Shown one piece after another: positions 13,447 to 21,584 of a DNA stretch of 28,537 nucleotides. The number at the start of each line of letters is the position of its first letter. Positions within the stretch are counted from its first letter, which is position 1. Position numbers and translations under genes: made by a program. The stretch spans positions 1-28,537 of the forward strand of contig CAMNLS010000002.1 of assembly GCA_946543495.1 (NCBI GenBank), given 5' to 3'. The notes beneath the pieces were generated by a model. That model did no database searches, was not told the origin of the DNA, and saw nothing but the letters and a program-made list of their open reading frames with translations. The DNA is from an uncultured Selenomonadales bacterium (GTDB lineage Bacteria > Bacillota > Negativicutes > Selenomonadales > Selenomonadaceae).

Positions 13447-14577
13447 CTAACAAAATCTTTTTGCGCGGTCAATCAATCGGATAATCTGCGCAGTGGTCTC
13501 GGAAAGGTTCTTCTGTGCAACGTCCTTGTTCATAGCGTTGGCGAGCGTCATCGGCTCACGCAGGATAGCAAACGCCGCGTCCAGTCCCGCGTCGTCGGAG
13601 ATGTCAGCGACGCTTCCGCCAAGCCCAATCGTTATGACGTTCGGATTTAACTTCTTAGCTAACTTCGCCACGCCCGACGGAGCTTTTCCCTGCGCGGTCT
13701 GATAATCTAATCTCCCTTCGCCAGTGATTAGCACGTCCGCCGTCCTCAAGTCGTCTGCAATGTTCAGAGCGTCAAGAACCAATTCGACGCCTGGCAAGAG
13801 TTCGCCGCGAAGATAACTTCTAAACGCAAAACCTAAACCGCCCGCCGCACCGTCACCAGGAATTGACTCACTGTCGAGCTTTAGGAAGTCCGCGCTGAGT
13901 TCGCCGAAATTTTTTATCCAAGCGTCCATGACCTTAACTATTTCTGGCGTCGCACCTTTCTGAGGAGCATAGACCGCCGAGCAACCGTTTGCGCCCGTCA
14001 AAGGATTTGTCACGTCGCACGCGATACGAAACGTGCAGTCTTTAAGCTCTGGCAGAACGTTTGAATCATCAATCGCAGAAACCTTTTCCAAGTCGCGACC
14101 ATAAATGCCACCGCCGATAAATTCATAGCCAAGAGCCGTCAACATGCCAAGTCCGCAATCATTAGTCGCCGAGCCGCCAATGCCGATGATAAAATTTCTG
14201 CAGCCGTCGCCAATCGCAACTTTAATCAATTCGCCGACGCCGTAAGTGGTCGTGTTAAGCGGGTTGCGTTTATCTTCGGGCACGAGCGGAAGTCCTGCCG
14301 CGTTCGCCATTTCGATGACTGCCAACTTTTTACTTAAGACTTCGCCGAATTGAGCCGCGACCATTTCGCCGAGCGGGTCAGTGACTTCGACGGACTTCAA
14401 GACGCCATCAAGCGCGGAAGTAATCGCCGCGCAAGTACCCTCGCCGCCGTCAGCCAACGGAAATACTTTTACTTCCGCATTTGGCAACGCCGATAAAATT
14501 CCGTCACGAGCCGCCGCGCCCGCCTCCAAACTTGTCAAGCTACCTTTCAAGCTGTCAATCGCAACAATAATCTTCAT
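13447..14577 (-). CDS. glxK: Glycerate kinase (GlxK/GarK family)
   Basis: 376 residues, standard for the type II glycerate kinases that phosphorylate D-glycerate, mostly to 2-phosphoglycerate. Family signatures are the N-terminal MKIIVAIDSLKGSLTSLEAG, ADGGEGTCAAI, the glycine-rich IIGIGGSATNDCGLGML, GDGAAGGLGFAFR, and TGEGRLDYQTAQGKAP near the C-terminus. The product feeds lower glycolysis, whose genes (gpmI, pgk) are also in this window. ATG at 14577 with GGGAGGG upstream. It heads a two-gene minus-strand unit with serS; pairing with a serine enzyme gene may be chance. The glxK/garK naming is by family only. Confidence 0.92.
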   Translation of the reverse strand: MKIIVAIDSLKGSLTSLEAGAAARDGILSALPNAEVKVFPLADGGEGTCAAITSALDGVLKSVEVTDPLGEMVAAQFGEVLSKKLAVIEMANAAGLPLVPEDKRNPLNTTTYGVGELIKVAIGDGCRNFIIGIGGSATNDCGLGMLTALGYEFIGGGIYGRDLEKVSAIDDSNVLPELKDCTFRIACDVTNPLTGANGCSAVYAPQKGATPEIVKVMDAWIKNFGELSADFLKLDSESIPGDGAAGGLGFAFRSYLRGELLPGVELVLDALNIADDLRTADVLITGEGRLDYQTAQGKAPSGVAKLAKKLNPNVITIGLGGSVADISDDAGLDAAFAILREPMTLANAMNKDVAQKNLSETTAQIIRLIDRAKRFC

Positions 14578-14679
14578 GTCAATCCCTCCCTAGCAAATAA
14601 TAGCACAAAAAATCTTGATAAGCTGAAAGGAAAATCAAAAGACGCGGGGAATATAAAGGGCAAACGGAGGTTGAAAGGC

Positions 14680-16488
14680 GTGAGAAGTGCGGAGCTGGAT
14701 GAATTCGTTGAGCGCGTGAACGAACGGACGGATATTTATTCGGTAGTTAGTCGATACGTGCAGTTAAATCAAAGGGGCGGACGCTATTGGGGGTGTTGTC
14801 CCTTTCACAACGAAAAGACCGCAAGTTTCAGCGTGAGCACCGACAAAGGACTTTTTTATTGTTTTGGTTGCGGGGCAGGCGGCAATGTCTTCAAGTTCCT
14901 GTCGCTCATTGAAAATATAACGTATTTCGAGGCGGTAAAACTTCAAGCGCAACGTTTAGGAATAGAGTTACCAAAAAAGAAAAGCTCGCCCGAACAAGAG
15001 CGGCGACGACGAGAAGAAAGAACGTTGGTAAAGCTAAACGAAGAGGCGCAGGAATTTTATCACGAAAGTTTAATCAATACGGCACGCGGCTCAGTCGGCA
15101 GGAAATATCTTGAGGGGCGTGGAATTACAAAGGAGACGATAGAAACATTCCGCATAGGGCTTGCGCCCGAAGAATGGGATAGTCTATTAAAAAAGTTCAC
15201 GCGGCAAGGATACACGCCACAACAGCTGGAAACGGTCGGGCTAATCGTCAAAAGGAAAAATTCAGTGGGCTACTACGACAGATTCCGCGAACGGGTGATG
15301 ATTCCAATCTGCGATGTATTCGGGCACGTAGTAGGCTTTGGCGGGCGAATATTGACAGCAGAGACCGAAGCGACGCCAAAATATTTGAATACGCCTGAAA
15401 CAGTTCTTTTTAACAAGCGCAACTTGCTATTCGGGCTGGACAAATCAAATCGCGCGATAAGCTCGGCGGGAGTGGCAATCGTCGTAGAAGGATACATGGA
15501 CGCGATAAGCCTATTCAGCGCGGGAATAAAAAACGTTGTGGCGACGTTGGGAACGGCATTCACGCCCGAACACGTCAAATTGATATTGCGCTACGCGAGG
15601 AAAATTATCTTCTGCTACGACAGCGACGAGGCGGGGCAACGCGCTACGATTCGTGCGCTACCGATTGTTCAACAGGCGGGCGCAGATGTCTTCATCATAA
15701 AAATTCCCGACGGCAAAGACCCTGACGAATTCATTCGCAAGCACGGCAAAGAGGCATTCGAAGAGCTTATAAAAAATGCGTCGACGTGGATTGATTATCG
15801 CATAAGGCACATATTAGCAAATACGGAACATTCAACGGCGCAAGGGAAAATACGCGCGTTGCGAGAAATTTTGCCAATAATTGTAAGTGCGGATAATCGA
15901 GTAACGGGCGATGAGTATTGCAAAAAGATAGCCGCCGAACTTGTTTTAGATGAGCGCTTGGTTATCGACGAATATCGCAAAGCGTTGAAACAAGCGACCA
16001 AAAGCGAGCCGATTGCCGCCAAGAGAACAAAAGCTAACGACGATGAAGACTTAAGAATAAGAATGGCGAGCGAAGAAATTTTGCGAATGGCTTGGCATGA
16101 AACAGATACCCTTGACTATGTGTTGACGGTGTTGCCGAAAGAAATTTTCAATTCTTGCCACAAGGAAATAATAAGTTGGCTTGAAACGTGCGCGGCGCAG
16201 GAGCGACGCCCCGATAAAATAAGTGCGGCAGAAGAATTGAGCGAGGAAGCAAACGCAGAACTTTCGCGAATACTGCTTAACGGCGCGGACGAATTAGGCA
16301 AGAGAGAAATTGCAATCTTTGAAGAATCCATTGATATTTTACGTCAAATCGTGCTCATGAAGGAATATTACAAGCTTAGTGCTCAAGCGGAAAAATATAT
16401 TCCAAATGATGAAACGACTTATAATAAAACGGTCAAAGAGTTTCTTAAGATAAAAGAAAAAGTTGATAATCTTAAAGGCAATCTGTAA
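14680..16488 (+). CDS. dnaG: DNA primase
   Basis: 602 residues from the GTG at 14680, which has GGAGG (14666-14670) nine bases upstream; the TTG at 14671 directly abuts that site and is rejected. The CHC2 zinc ribbon is complete (Cys40, His43, Cys61, Cys64 in CPFHNEKTASFS and YCFGCGAGG). The catalytic core has the Toprim motifs VVEGYMDAISLF and IFCYDSDEAGQRA, with FGGRILTAE before them. The C-terminal third is the DnaB helicase-interacting domain, more variable as usual. It makes RNA primers at the replication fork. It precedes rpoD by 30 nt, the conserved macromolecular-synthesis operon order. Confidence 0.97.
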   Translation: MRSAELDEFVERVNERTDIYSVVSRYVQLNQRGGRYWGCCPFHNEKTASFSVSTDKGLFYCFGCGAGGNVFKFLSLIENITYFEAVKLQAQRLGIELPKKKSSPEQERRRREERTLVKLNEEAQEFYHESLINTARGSVGRKYLEGRGITKETIETFRIGLAPEEWDSLLKKFTRQGYTPQQLETVGLIVKRKNSVGYYDRFRERVMIPICDVFGHVVGFGGRILTAETEATPKYLNTPETVLFNKRNLLFGLDKSNRAISSAGVAIVVEGYMDAISLFSAGIKNVVATLGTAFTPEHVKLILRYARKIIFCYDSDEAGQRATIRALPIVQQAGADVFIIKIPDGKDPDEFIRKHGKEAFEELIKNASTWIDYRIRHILANTEHSTAQGKIRALREILPIIVSADNRVTGDEYCKKIAAELVLDERLVIDEYRKALKQATKSEPIAAKRTKANDDEDLRIRMASEEILRMAWHETDTLDYVLTVLPKEIFNSCHKEIISWLETCAAQERRPDKISAAEELSEEANAELSRILLNGADELGKREIAIFEESIDILRQIVLMKEYYKLSAQAEKYIPNDETTYNKTVKEFLKIKEKVDNLKGNL

Positions 16489-16518
16489 AGGGAATTGCAT
16501 TTGAAAGGAGGCTGCAAA

Positions 16519-18216
16519 ATGACAGGAAAGGAAAAAACTGTCGAGGCGAAAAAAGGCGACTTGAGCGGCAGCCTGTCGGAAAACAAAAGAGAAGCAGAAG
16601 TTGCGGCAGGAATTCAAGCTGCAAAAGGTAATTCATCGAAAATAGTTTCCATTCTTACGTTAAGGGCAAAACAGACTGGGGGAAAGTTAAGCAAGGGCGA
16701 CTTCGATAAAATAATTCAAACGCTTGGCGTAGAAGGCGATACCAAAAAGATTGAGGAAATTCTAAGTATCTGCGAACGCGAAGGAATAAAGATAACGTCG
16801 GACGGCGCAAACGGTGTTGAAGAAAATAAAGTTACCGCGCCGAAGAAGGCTAATCCATCAAGTGGAAAAAAGTCTCATTCAGCGACAAAAAAATCAGAGC
16901 CTGCGGCGGAAGCTCCAAAGGAAGACGAAAATAAAAAAGGTCGTCCGCCCAAATTTGTTTCCATATTAACGGAAAAGGCGAAGCAGACGAGTAACAAGCT
17001 GACTTGGGGCGACTTAGACATTATATTGCAATCGCTTGGCGTGGAAAACGATACGGACGAGATAGAAGAAATTTTGAGTATCTGCGAACGCGAAGGCATA
17101 GCGATAATTGACGAGGACACGCCGCCCCTTGAAGATATAGACGATACAAGCGGCAATCTTGATAGTGATTTGTCGGCGGAAGGCGTTGGAATTGAGCAAG
17201 ACGGTTCCTTGAGTTCAGTTGACGTAGCTGACGTTTCAGCCGAAGATGTTGAGGCTGTTAAGTCAAATGTTGAAGACCTCACGACACTTCCGGACAATAT
17301 TTCAATCGATGACCCTGTTCGCATGTATCTTAAAGAAATTGGACGGGTGCCGCTCCTCACCGCTGACCAAGAAAAAGAACTTGCAATGCGTATGGAATTA
17401 CCTCCGGAGCCCAAAGAAAAAGATTATCCTGATGATGCCCCCGATGAATTTGAACGCGCTAAAGAGAAATTTAACGAGCGAAAAAAAGATGCAGAATCTG
17501 CACAAAAAGAACTTGCCGAAGCTAATTTGCGTCTTGTCGTGTCAATCGCTAAACGTTACGTCGGGCGCGGCATGTGGTTCCTTGATTTGATTCAAGAAGG
17601 CAATTTGGGATTGATTAAGGCGGTTGAGAAGTTCGACTATAAAAAAGGGTACAAGTTCAGCACATACGCGACATGGTGGATACGGCAAGCGATAACGCGG
17701 GCGATAGCTGACCAGGCGCGCACGATTAGAATCCCTGTGCACATGGTCGAGACGATTAACAAACTCACGCGGGTTTCACGCAACCTTCTGCAAAAAAATG
17801 GACGCGAACCCACTGACGAAGAAATCGCCAAAGAAATGGAAGTGGACGTGGCACGCGTGCGGGAGATAAAAAAAATTTCGCAAGAGCCAGTCTCGTTGGA
17901 GACGCCCGTTGGCGAGGAAGACGATTCACATTTGGGCGATTTTATCGAAGACCACGACGCTCCCGCCCCCGCTGACGCCGCCTCGTTCATGCTGTTAAAG
18001 GAACAACTCGAAGATGTCCTCGGAACTTTGACGCAACGTGAGAAAAATGTTTTGCGGCTAAGATTCGGACTTGAAGACGGCAGAGCACGGACGCTTGAGG
18101 AAGTCGGCAAGAGTTTCAACGTAACGCGCGAACGCATTCGTCAGATTGAAGCTAAAGCGTTGAGGAAGCTCCGTCACCCTGCCCGCTCGAAGAAGCTTAA
18201 AGATTTTCTGGATTGA
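16519..18216 (+). CDS. rpoD: RNA polymerase primary sigma factor with duplicated region 1.1
   Basis: 565 residues from the ATG at 16519; AAAGGAGG lies just upstream, so the in-frame TTG at 16495 is rejected. The C-terminal half is canonical sigma-70: region 1.2 DPVRMYLKEIGRVPLLT, region 2 ANLRLVVSIAKRYVGRG through YKFSTYATWWIRQAITRAIADQ, region 3, and region 4 ending TRERIRQIEAKALRKLRHPAR. The N-terminus is unusual. A ~52-residue region 1.1-like module occurs twice, at residues 41-92 and 145-197, with 37 of 52 positions identical by my count. A basic linker rich in K, S, A and P separates them, and an acidic stretch (~198-265) follows. It is in the dnaG-rpoD operon and ends at a terminator. 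Confidence 0.97.
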   Translation: MTGKEKTVEAKKGDLSGSLSENKREAEVAAGIQAAKGNSSKIVSILTLRAKQTGGKLSKGDFDKIIQTLGVEGDTKKIEEILSICEREGIKITSDGANGVEENKVTAPKKANPSSGKKSHSATKKSEPAAEAPKEDENKKGRPPKFVSILTEKAKQTSNKLTWGDLDIILQSLGVENDTDEIEEILSICEREGIAIIDEDTPPLEDIDDTSGNLDSDLSAEGVGIEQDGSLSSVDVADVSAEDVEAVKSNVEDLTTLPDNISIDDPVRMYLKEIGRVPLLTADQEKELAMRMELPPEPKEKDYPDDAPDEFERAKEKFNERKKDAESAQKELAEANLRLVVSIAKRYVGRGMWFLDLIQEGNLGLIKAVEKFDYKKGYKFSTYATWWIRQAITRAIADQARTIRIPVHMVETINKLTRVSRNLLQKNGREPTDEEIAKEMEVDVARVREIKKISQEPVSLETPVGEEDDSHLGDFIEDHDAPAPADAASFMLLKEQLEDVLGTLTQREKNVLRLRFGLEDGRARTLEEVGKSFNVTRERIRQIEAKALRKLRHPARSKKLKDFLD

Positions 18217-18223
18217 CATTATC

Positions 18224-18249
18224 GGGAGTCGCAAGCGCGGCTCCTTTTT
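18224..18249 (+). terminator. Terminator after rpoD
   Basis: GGAGTCGC (18225-18232), loop AAGC, GCGGCTCC (18237-18244) with one G-T pair, then TTTTT. It separates rpoD from era, which begins 23 nt later, so era is expressed by read-through or from another start. Confidence 0.7.
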
Positions 18250-18271
18250 AATTAGAAATGGGGAATTAGTA

Positions 18272-19165
18272 ATGGGAAATTATAAATCGGGATTCGTCGC
18301 TGTCATTGGACGCCCGAACGTCGGCAAGTCGACACTAATTAATAAAATCATCGGGCAGAAGGTCGCGATAACCTCCGATAAGCCGCAGACGACGCGCAGT
18401 CGCATTCAATGTATCCTGACGCACGATGATGCGCAAATTATTTTCCTAGACACGCCCGGCATCCATAAGCCAAAGTTCAAGCTCGGCGAATACATGTTGA
18501 AGGCGGCGGAAGGCACGCTTAAAGAAGTCGACGCGATTTTTTTTGTCATCGACGCGACGGAAAAATTTGGCGGCGGCGAAAAATATATTTTGGAACGATT
18601 GGAAGCGACGACTAAGCCCGTGATACTTGTTGTGAATAAAGTTGACCTGATTGACCGCGAAAAACTTTTGCCGATACTCGCTGAGTATTCGACGCGTAGA
18701 GACTTTGCGGCGGTCGTTCCGATAAGCGCGGCGGACGGTACCAACGTTGAAGAGCTAATCGAAGAGGCGAAGAAATTTCTGCCCGAAGGCGTGCAATATT
18801 ATCCCGCCGACATGGTGACTGACCAGCCCGAACGTTTGATAATAGCCGAGCTGATTCGCGAAAAACTTTTGCACGCGACGCAAGATGAAGTTCCGCATTC
18901 AATCGCCGTCGACTTGGAAGAGTTCACGACACGCGACAACGGCACGATTTTTATTCGGGCGACGATTTATGTTGAACGCGATTCACAGAAGGGAATCTTA
19001 ATCGGCAAGGGCGGCGCAATGTTAAAGAAGGTCGGAGCGGCGGCGCGTCCTGAAATTGAAATGCTAATCGGCACGAAGGTCTTCTTGGACTTGTGGGTTA
19101 AAGTCAAACGCGATTGGCGAAACTCTCTCGGTGCATTGCAAAGCTTTGGCTTAAAAGATTTTTGA
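18272..19165 (+). CDS. era: GTPase Era
   Basis: 297 residues, typical of Era, the essential GTPase that binds the 3' end of 16S rRNA and helps small-subunit maturation. G motifs are present: G1 GRPNVGKST, G3 DTPGIHKPK (the family-specific extension), G4 NKVDLID, and G5 PISAADG. The C-terminal KH RNA-binding domain appears as RATIYVERDSQKGILIGKGGAMLKKVG followed by VFLDLWVKVKRDWR. The start has GGGGAAT about seven bases upstream. It is downstream of dnaG-rpoD and before a long non-coding stretch. Confidence 0.97.
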   Translation: MGNYKSGFVAVIGRPNVGKSTLINKIIGQKVAITSDKPQTTRSRIQCILTHDDAQIIFLDTPGIHKPKFKLGEYMLKAAEGTLKEVDAIFFVIDATEKFGGGEKYILERLEATTKPVILVVNKVDLIDREKLLPILAEYSTRRDFAAVVPISAADGTNVEELIEEAKKFLPEGVQYYPADMVTDQPERLIIAELIREKLLHATQDEVPHSIAVDLEEFTTRDNGTIFIRATIYVERDSQKGILIGKGGAMLKKVGAAARPEIEMLIGTKVFLDLWVKVKRDWRNSLGALQSFGLKDF

Positions 19166-19201
19166 GTGCGGGCTTGAAAAAAATTTGTCGTTGATTCTAA
19201 T

Positions 19202-19439
19202 AAAAAAGACCGCATCACCAAGACAGCGAGCGGATTGCTTGACTAAAGCGGTTTTGCCCTCATATGTTTTTAAAGATAGAGAAGATTCGTTAGGTCGTCT
19301 TAAGCTTGGAGGAGCATGATTGGTTCAAATATTCTCCACATTTACGCGGCGATAAACTTAACGTGTCGCAACACCTAAGCGCGACAACTGTTCCGCCGCT
19401 TTCAAAGCGGCTCGCCTGCCGTTTATGGCGCAAGCACAT
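19202..19439 (-). ncRNA. Structured non-coding RNA candidate, copy B
   Basis: Minus-strand unit of about 237 nt in the 368-nt gap between era and the EAL gene. It runs from the predicted start near 19439 to a U-run at 19207-19202. The ends pair: TGCTTG (19436-19431) with CAAGCA (19241-19236), the same closing helix as copy A (GAACTTG/CAAGTTC) but with two base pairs changed on both sides. Inside, CCGCTTTGAAAGCGG forms a hairpin, and its AAAGCGG arm can also pair with the conserved 3' CCGCTTT. Shared with copy A: CTTGCGC at 19434-19428, a nearby AGGCG, and AAAACCGCTTTAGTCAAG at 19255-19238. The middle (GTCGC...GCGAC hairpin) is unrelated. Its own terminator stem is weak. Confidence 0.6.
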
Positions 19440-19445
19440 GCAAAG

Positions 19446-19473
19446 CTTATAGCACGTCGTCAACTAATTGCAA
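19446..19473 (-). promoter_or_regulatory. Promoter of the non-coding RNA candidate, copy B
   Basis: On the minus strand, TTGCAA (19473-19468), 16 bases, TATAAG (19451-19446). The expected start near 19439 puts CTTGCGC at about +6, matching its place at about +7 in copy A. Confidence 0.6.
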
Positions 19474-19488
19474 AAGAAATATTTACCC

Positions 19489-19515
19489 CTTCGGCAGGGA
19501 TTTATTTTTTTTTGT
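19489..19515 (+). terminator. Short hairpin with long T-run upstream of the EAL gene
   Basis: CCCT, TCGGC, AGGG is only a four-pair stem, followed by ATTTATTTTTTTTT ending about 20 nt before the next start codon. It could stop or attenuate + strand read-through from era into the phosphodiesterase gene. On the minus strand it lies upstream of the RNA copy B promoter. The stem is weak, so this is tentative. Confidence 0.3.
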
Positions 19516-19533
19516 TGAATAGGTGAAAGGATT

Positions 19534-20910
19534 ATGAATTTAGTTGCAAGCAGAAGGGAGCGAGTAATATTGAAAGAGGAAGACGTTCTTCAAACGGCAG
19601 ACAGGCAATTTGATGCATTAACAGGACTTTATAACAGCGAAACTTTTTACAAAGAAGCGGCATCGCTTTTAGTGGCACATAGCGACGTAGAGTATTGTAT
19701 TGTGTGCATGGATATAAGTTGCTTTAAAATTATCAATGACTTGTTCCACATAGGCACGGGCGATTTGATATTGAAAGCGGCGGCAGATTACTTTAAGGAA
19801 AAACTTAACGTGCAAACGTCTATGAGTTGTCGTACTGAAGCAGATCACTTTGTTTTATGCTTGCCGCGTGAGGAACTTGATATCGTGCAAATCCTCAAAG
19901 GTCTTGATGAAAAAATTCAATCACTACGCATAAGTCATAACATTTTATTTTTTGCAGGCATATATCCCGTTGATAAGCGCGATGTAGGTAAGTTGCCTAT
20001 TAATAAAATGTGCGACCGTGCAACATTAGCACTTCATCAAATCAAAGGAAGTTACGTTACGCGCTATATCTATTACGATGACAAGTTGCGCGATCAAATG
20101 CTTGATGAACTGCTTACGATAAGTAGCTTGGAAGCCGCGCTTGCAGACCACCAATTCACAATCTTTCTTCAGCCGATTTTTGATCCGCATAAAAATACGG
20201 TCATAAGTGCTGAGGCTCTTATTCGTTGGTTCCACCCCGCGCACGGAATGGTTTCGCCAGGTAAATTTATTCCAGCCTGCGAAAAGAATGGCTTTATCGT
20301 CAACCTAGATCGTTTCGTCTGGGAAGAGGCGTGCAAGCTTCAACGCAAACGCCTTGACGAGGGCAAAAAGATTGTTCCTATCTCCGTGAACTTGTCGCGA
20401 ATGAACTTCTACCGCGAGGACTTACCGTCATTTCTTTCCAGCTTGATAGAAAAATATAATTTGGAGTCGTGGATGCTTAAACTTGAAATCACCGAAAGCA
20501 CCTACACCGATAACAAGGGAGAAATGCTTGGGGTCATCTCGAATTTCAAGAGCTTAGGCTTTTCCATTCTAATGGACGACTTCGGGTCGGGTTATTCGTC
20601 GTTGAACATGCTTAAAGATATGCCGCTTGATACTCTCAAAGTTGACATGGCGTTTATCCGTGAGCTTGAAAAGTCTAAGCGCGTTGCTGTTATTTTAAAG
20701 TTCGTCGTGGAGCTTGCAGACGAATTGGGAATAAACGTTGTAGTTGAAGGCGTCGAAACTCAATATCAATGTAATTATGTGGCTGGCTTAGGTAATGAAG
20801 TATCGATTCAAGGATATTTCTTCTCGCGTCCGTTGCCGATACGTGACTACGAAAAACTTTTGGATAAATATTTTTCTAATGGGGAGGACGATAAACATGC
20901 CGTCAATTAA
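19534..20910 (+). CDS. Cyclic di-GMP phosphodiesterase (EAL) with degenerate GGDEF domain
   Basis: 458 residues, no signal peptide or membrane segments, so cytosolic. Residues ~26-185 are a GGDEF-type fold (DALTGLYNSETFYKEA, DISCFKIINDLFHIGTGD). The signature motif reads EADHF at 102-106 instead of GGDEF, so cyclase activity is very unlikely. Residues ~195-450 form a complete EAL domain with all expected catalytic residues: Glu227 in AEALIRW, Asn286 in SVNLS, Glu318 in LEITES, Asp348-Asp349 in DDFGSGYSS, Lys369 in TLKVD, and Glu405 in VVEGVET. It should hydrolyse cyclic di-GMP to pGpG, perhaps regulated by the dead domain. The start has AGGTGAAAGG upstream. Its 3' end overlaps the next gene by 14 nt. 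Confidence 0.93.
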   Translation: MNLVASRRERVILKEEDVLQTADRQFDALTGLYNSETFYKEAASLLVAHSDVEYCIVCMDISCFKIINDLFHIGTGDLILKAAADYFKEKLNVQTSMSCRTEADHFVLCLPREELDIVQILKGLDEKIQSLRISHNILFFAGIYPVDKRDVGKLPINKMCDRATLALHQIKGSYVTRYIYYDDKLRDQMLDELLTISSLEAALADHQFTIFLQPIFDPHKNTVISAEALIRWFHPAHGMVSPGKFIPACEKNGFIVNLDRFVWEEACKLQRKRLDEGKKIVPISVNLSRMNFYREDLPSFLSSLIEKYNLESWMLKLEITESTYTDNKGEMLGVISNFKSLGFSILMDDFGSGYSSLNMLKDMPLDTLKVDMAFIRELEKSKRVAVILKFVVELADELGINVVVEGVETQYQCNYVAGLGNEVSIQGYFFSRPLPIRDYEKLLDKYFSNGEDDKHAVN

Positions 20911-21580
20911 AAAGGAAGGTGCCGTTTGGACACTGCGCAACACTAAAGGCAATGAACTTAAGGTCAACGAACTTGGAGCGCGTATCGTGTCGATGAGGTT
21001 CCGCAACAAGGACTTTAAGAACTGTTTCCTGCTGAAGGACGAAGCAAGCGTTGTGCTCGTCGATGGCGGCGAAGACTTTGCAAACGTTACTTGGCAAGGC
21101 GAGCAGACTCTTGAAGGCGTAAAGTTATCGGCTACGCTCGGCGGCAAGTCGGCGACCGTGACCTACAGCATTTCCAATGACAACGAAATTAGCATTAAAT
21201 ACGAGGCGGCGGGCGTTGCAGATATTTCTACGGCGGTGACGTTCAGCGCGGACGCCTTGCCCGCTATGAACTTCAGAGCTTGCCAGAAGGGCGCGGACTG
21301 GGAAAAGATTGCCGATGAGAAAGCTTATCCTGTGACGGAGACCGCCGAAGTTGAAATGGAACTCGGCATGTTCGGCTATGACCCCGGCTGCCCGATTGAT
21401 TACCTCAACGCGGGCTTGAAGAATGCGGCTAACCTTTATTCGGAGGCGGCAAGCATTGATGTTATCGTCTACGCGACGCAGGATAAGATTCACGCTGAAG
21501 CGGTCGACGGCGGCTTTGCTATCAAGACGAGTGGTGCTACTGCCGGGCAGACCGTCTACATGATTAAGAACAGGAAGTGA
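20897..21580 (+). CDS. Aldose 1-epimerase-like (galactose mutarotase-fold) protein
   Basis: 227 residues from the ATG at 20897, supported by GGGGAGG (20881-20887). The N-terminus NTKGNELKVNELGARIVSMRFRNKDFKN is the beta-start of the galactose mutarotase-like fold. LGGKSATVTYSISNDNEISIKYEA matches the next conserved block, and the C-terminus resembles a shortened mutarotase. It is about a third shorter than normal GalM, and the catalytic His-containing motifs are not evident, so it may bind rather than convert sugars. The start overlaps the end of the EAL gene, and sucC starts four bases after its stop: a tightly packed, probably co-translated run. Fold assignment is moderate, function unknown. 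Confidence 0.6.
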   Translation: MPSIKKEGAVWTLRNTKGNELKVNELGARIVSMRFRNKDFKNCFLLKDEASVVLVDGGEDFANVTWQGEQTLEGVKLSATLGGKSATVTYSISNDNEISIKYEAAGVADISTAVTFSADALPAMNFRACQKGADWEKIADEKAYPVTETAEVEMELGMFGYDPGCPIDYLNAGLKNAANLYSEAASIDVIVYATQDKIHAEAVDGGFAIKTSGATAGQTVYMIKNRK

Positions 21581-21584
21581 GACC

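Noticed and set aside
19316..19378. 20-residue + strand frame with GGAGGAGC upstream in the era-EAL gap
   Set aside because: Mixed, non-hydrophobic peptide without similarity to the one in RNA A; it lies opposite the minus-strand RNA copy B and no + strand promoter is near.
19290..19439. 50-codon minus-strand frame inside RNA copy B
   Set aside because: No ribosome binding site, arginine- and cysteine-rich composition of chance type, and it starts at the predicted transcript end.
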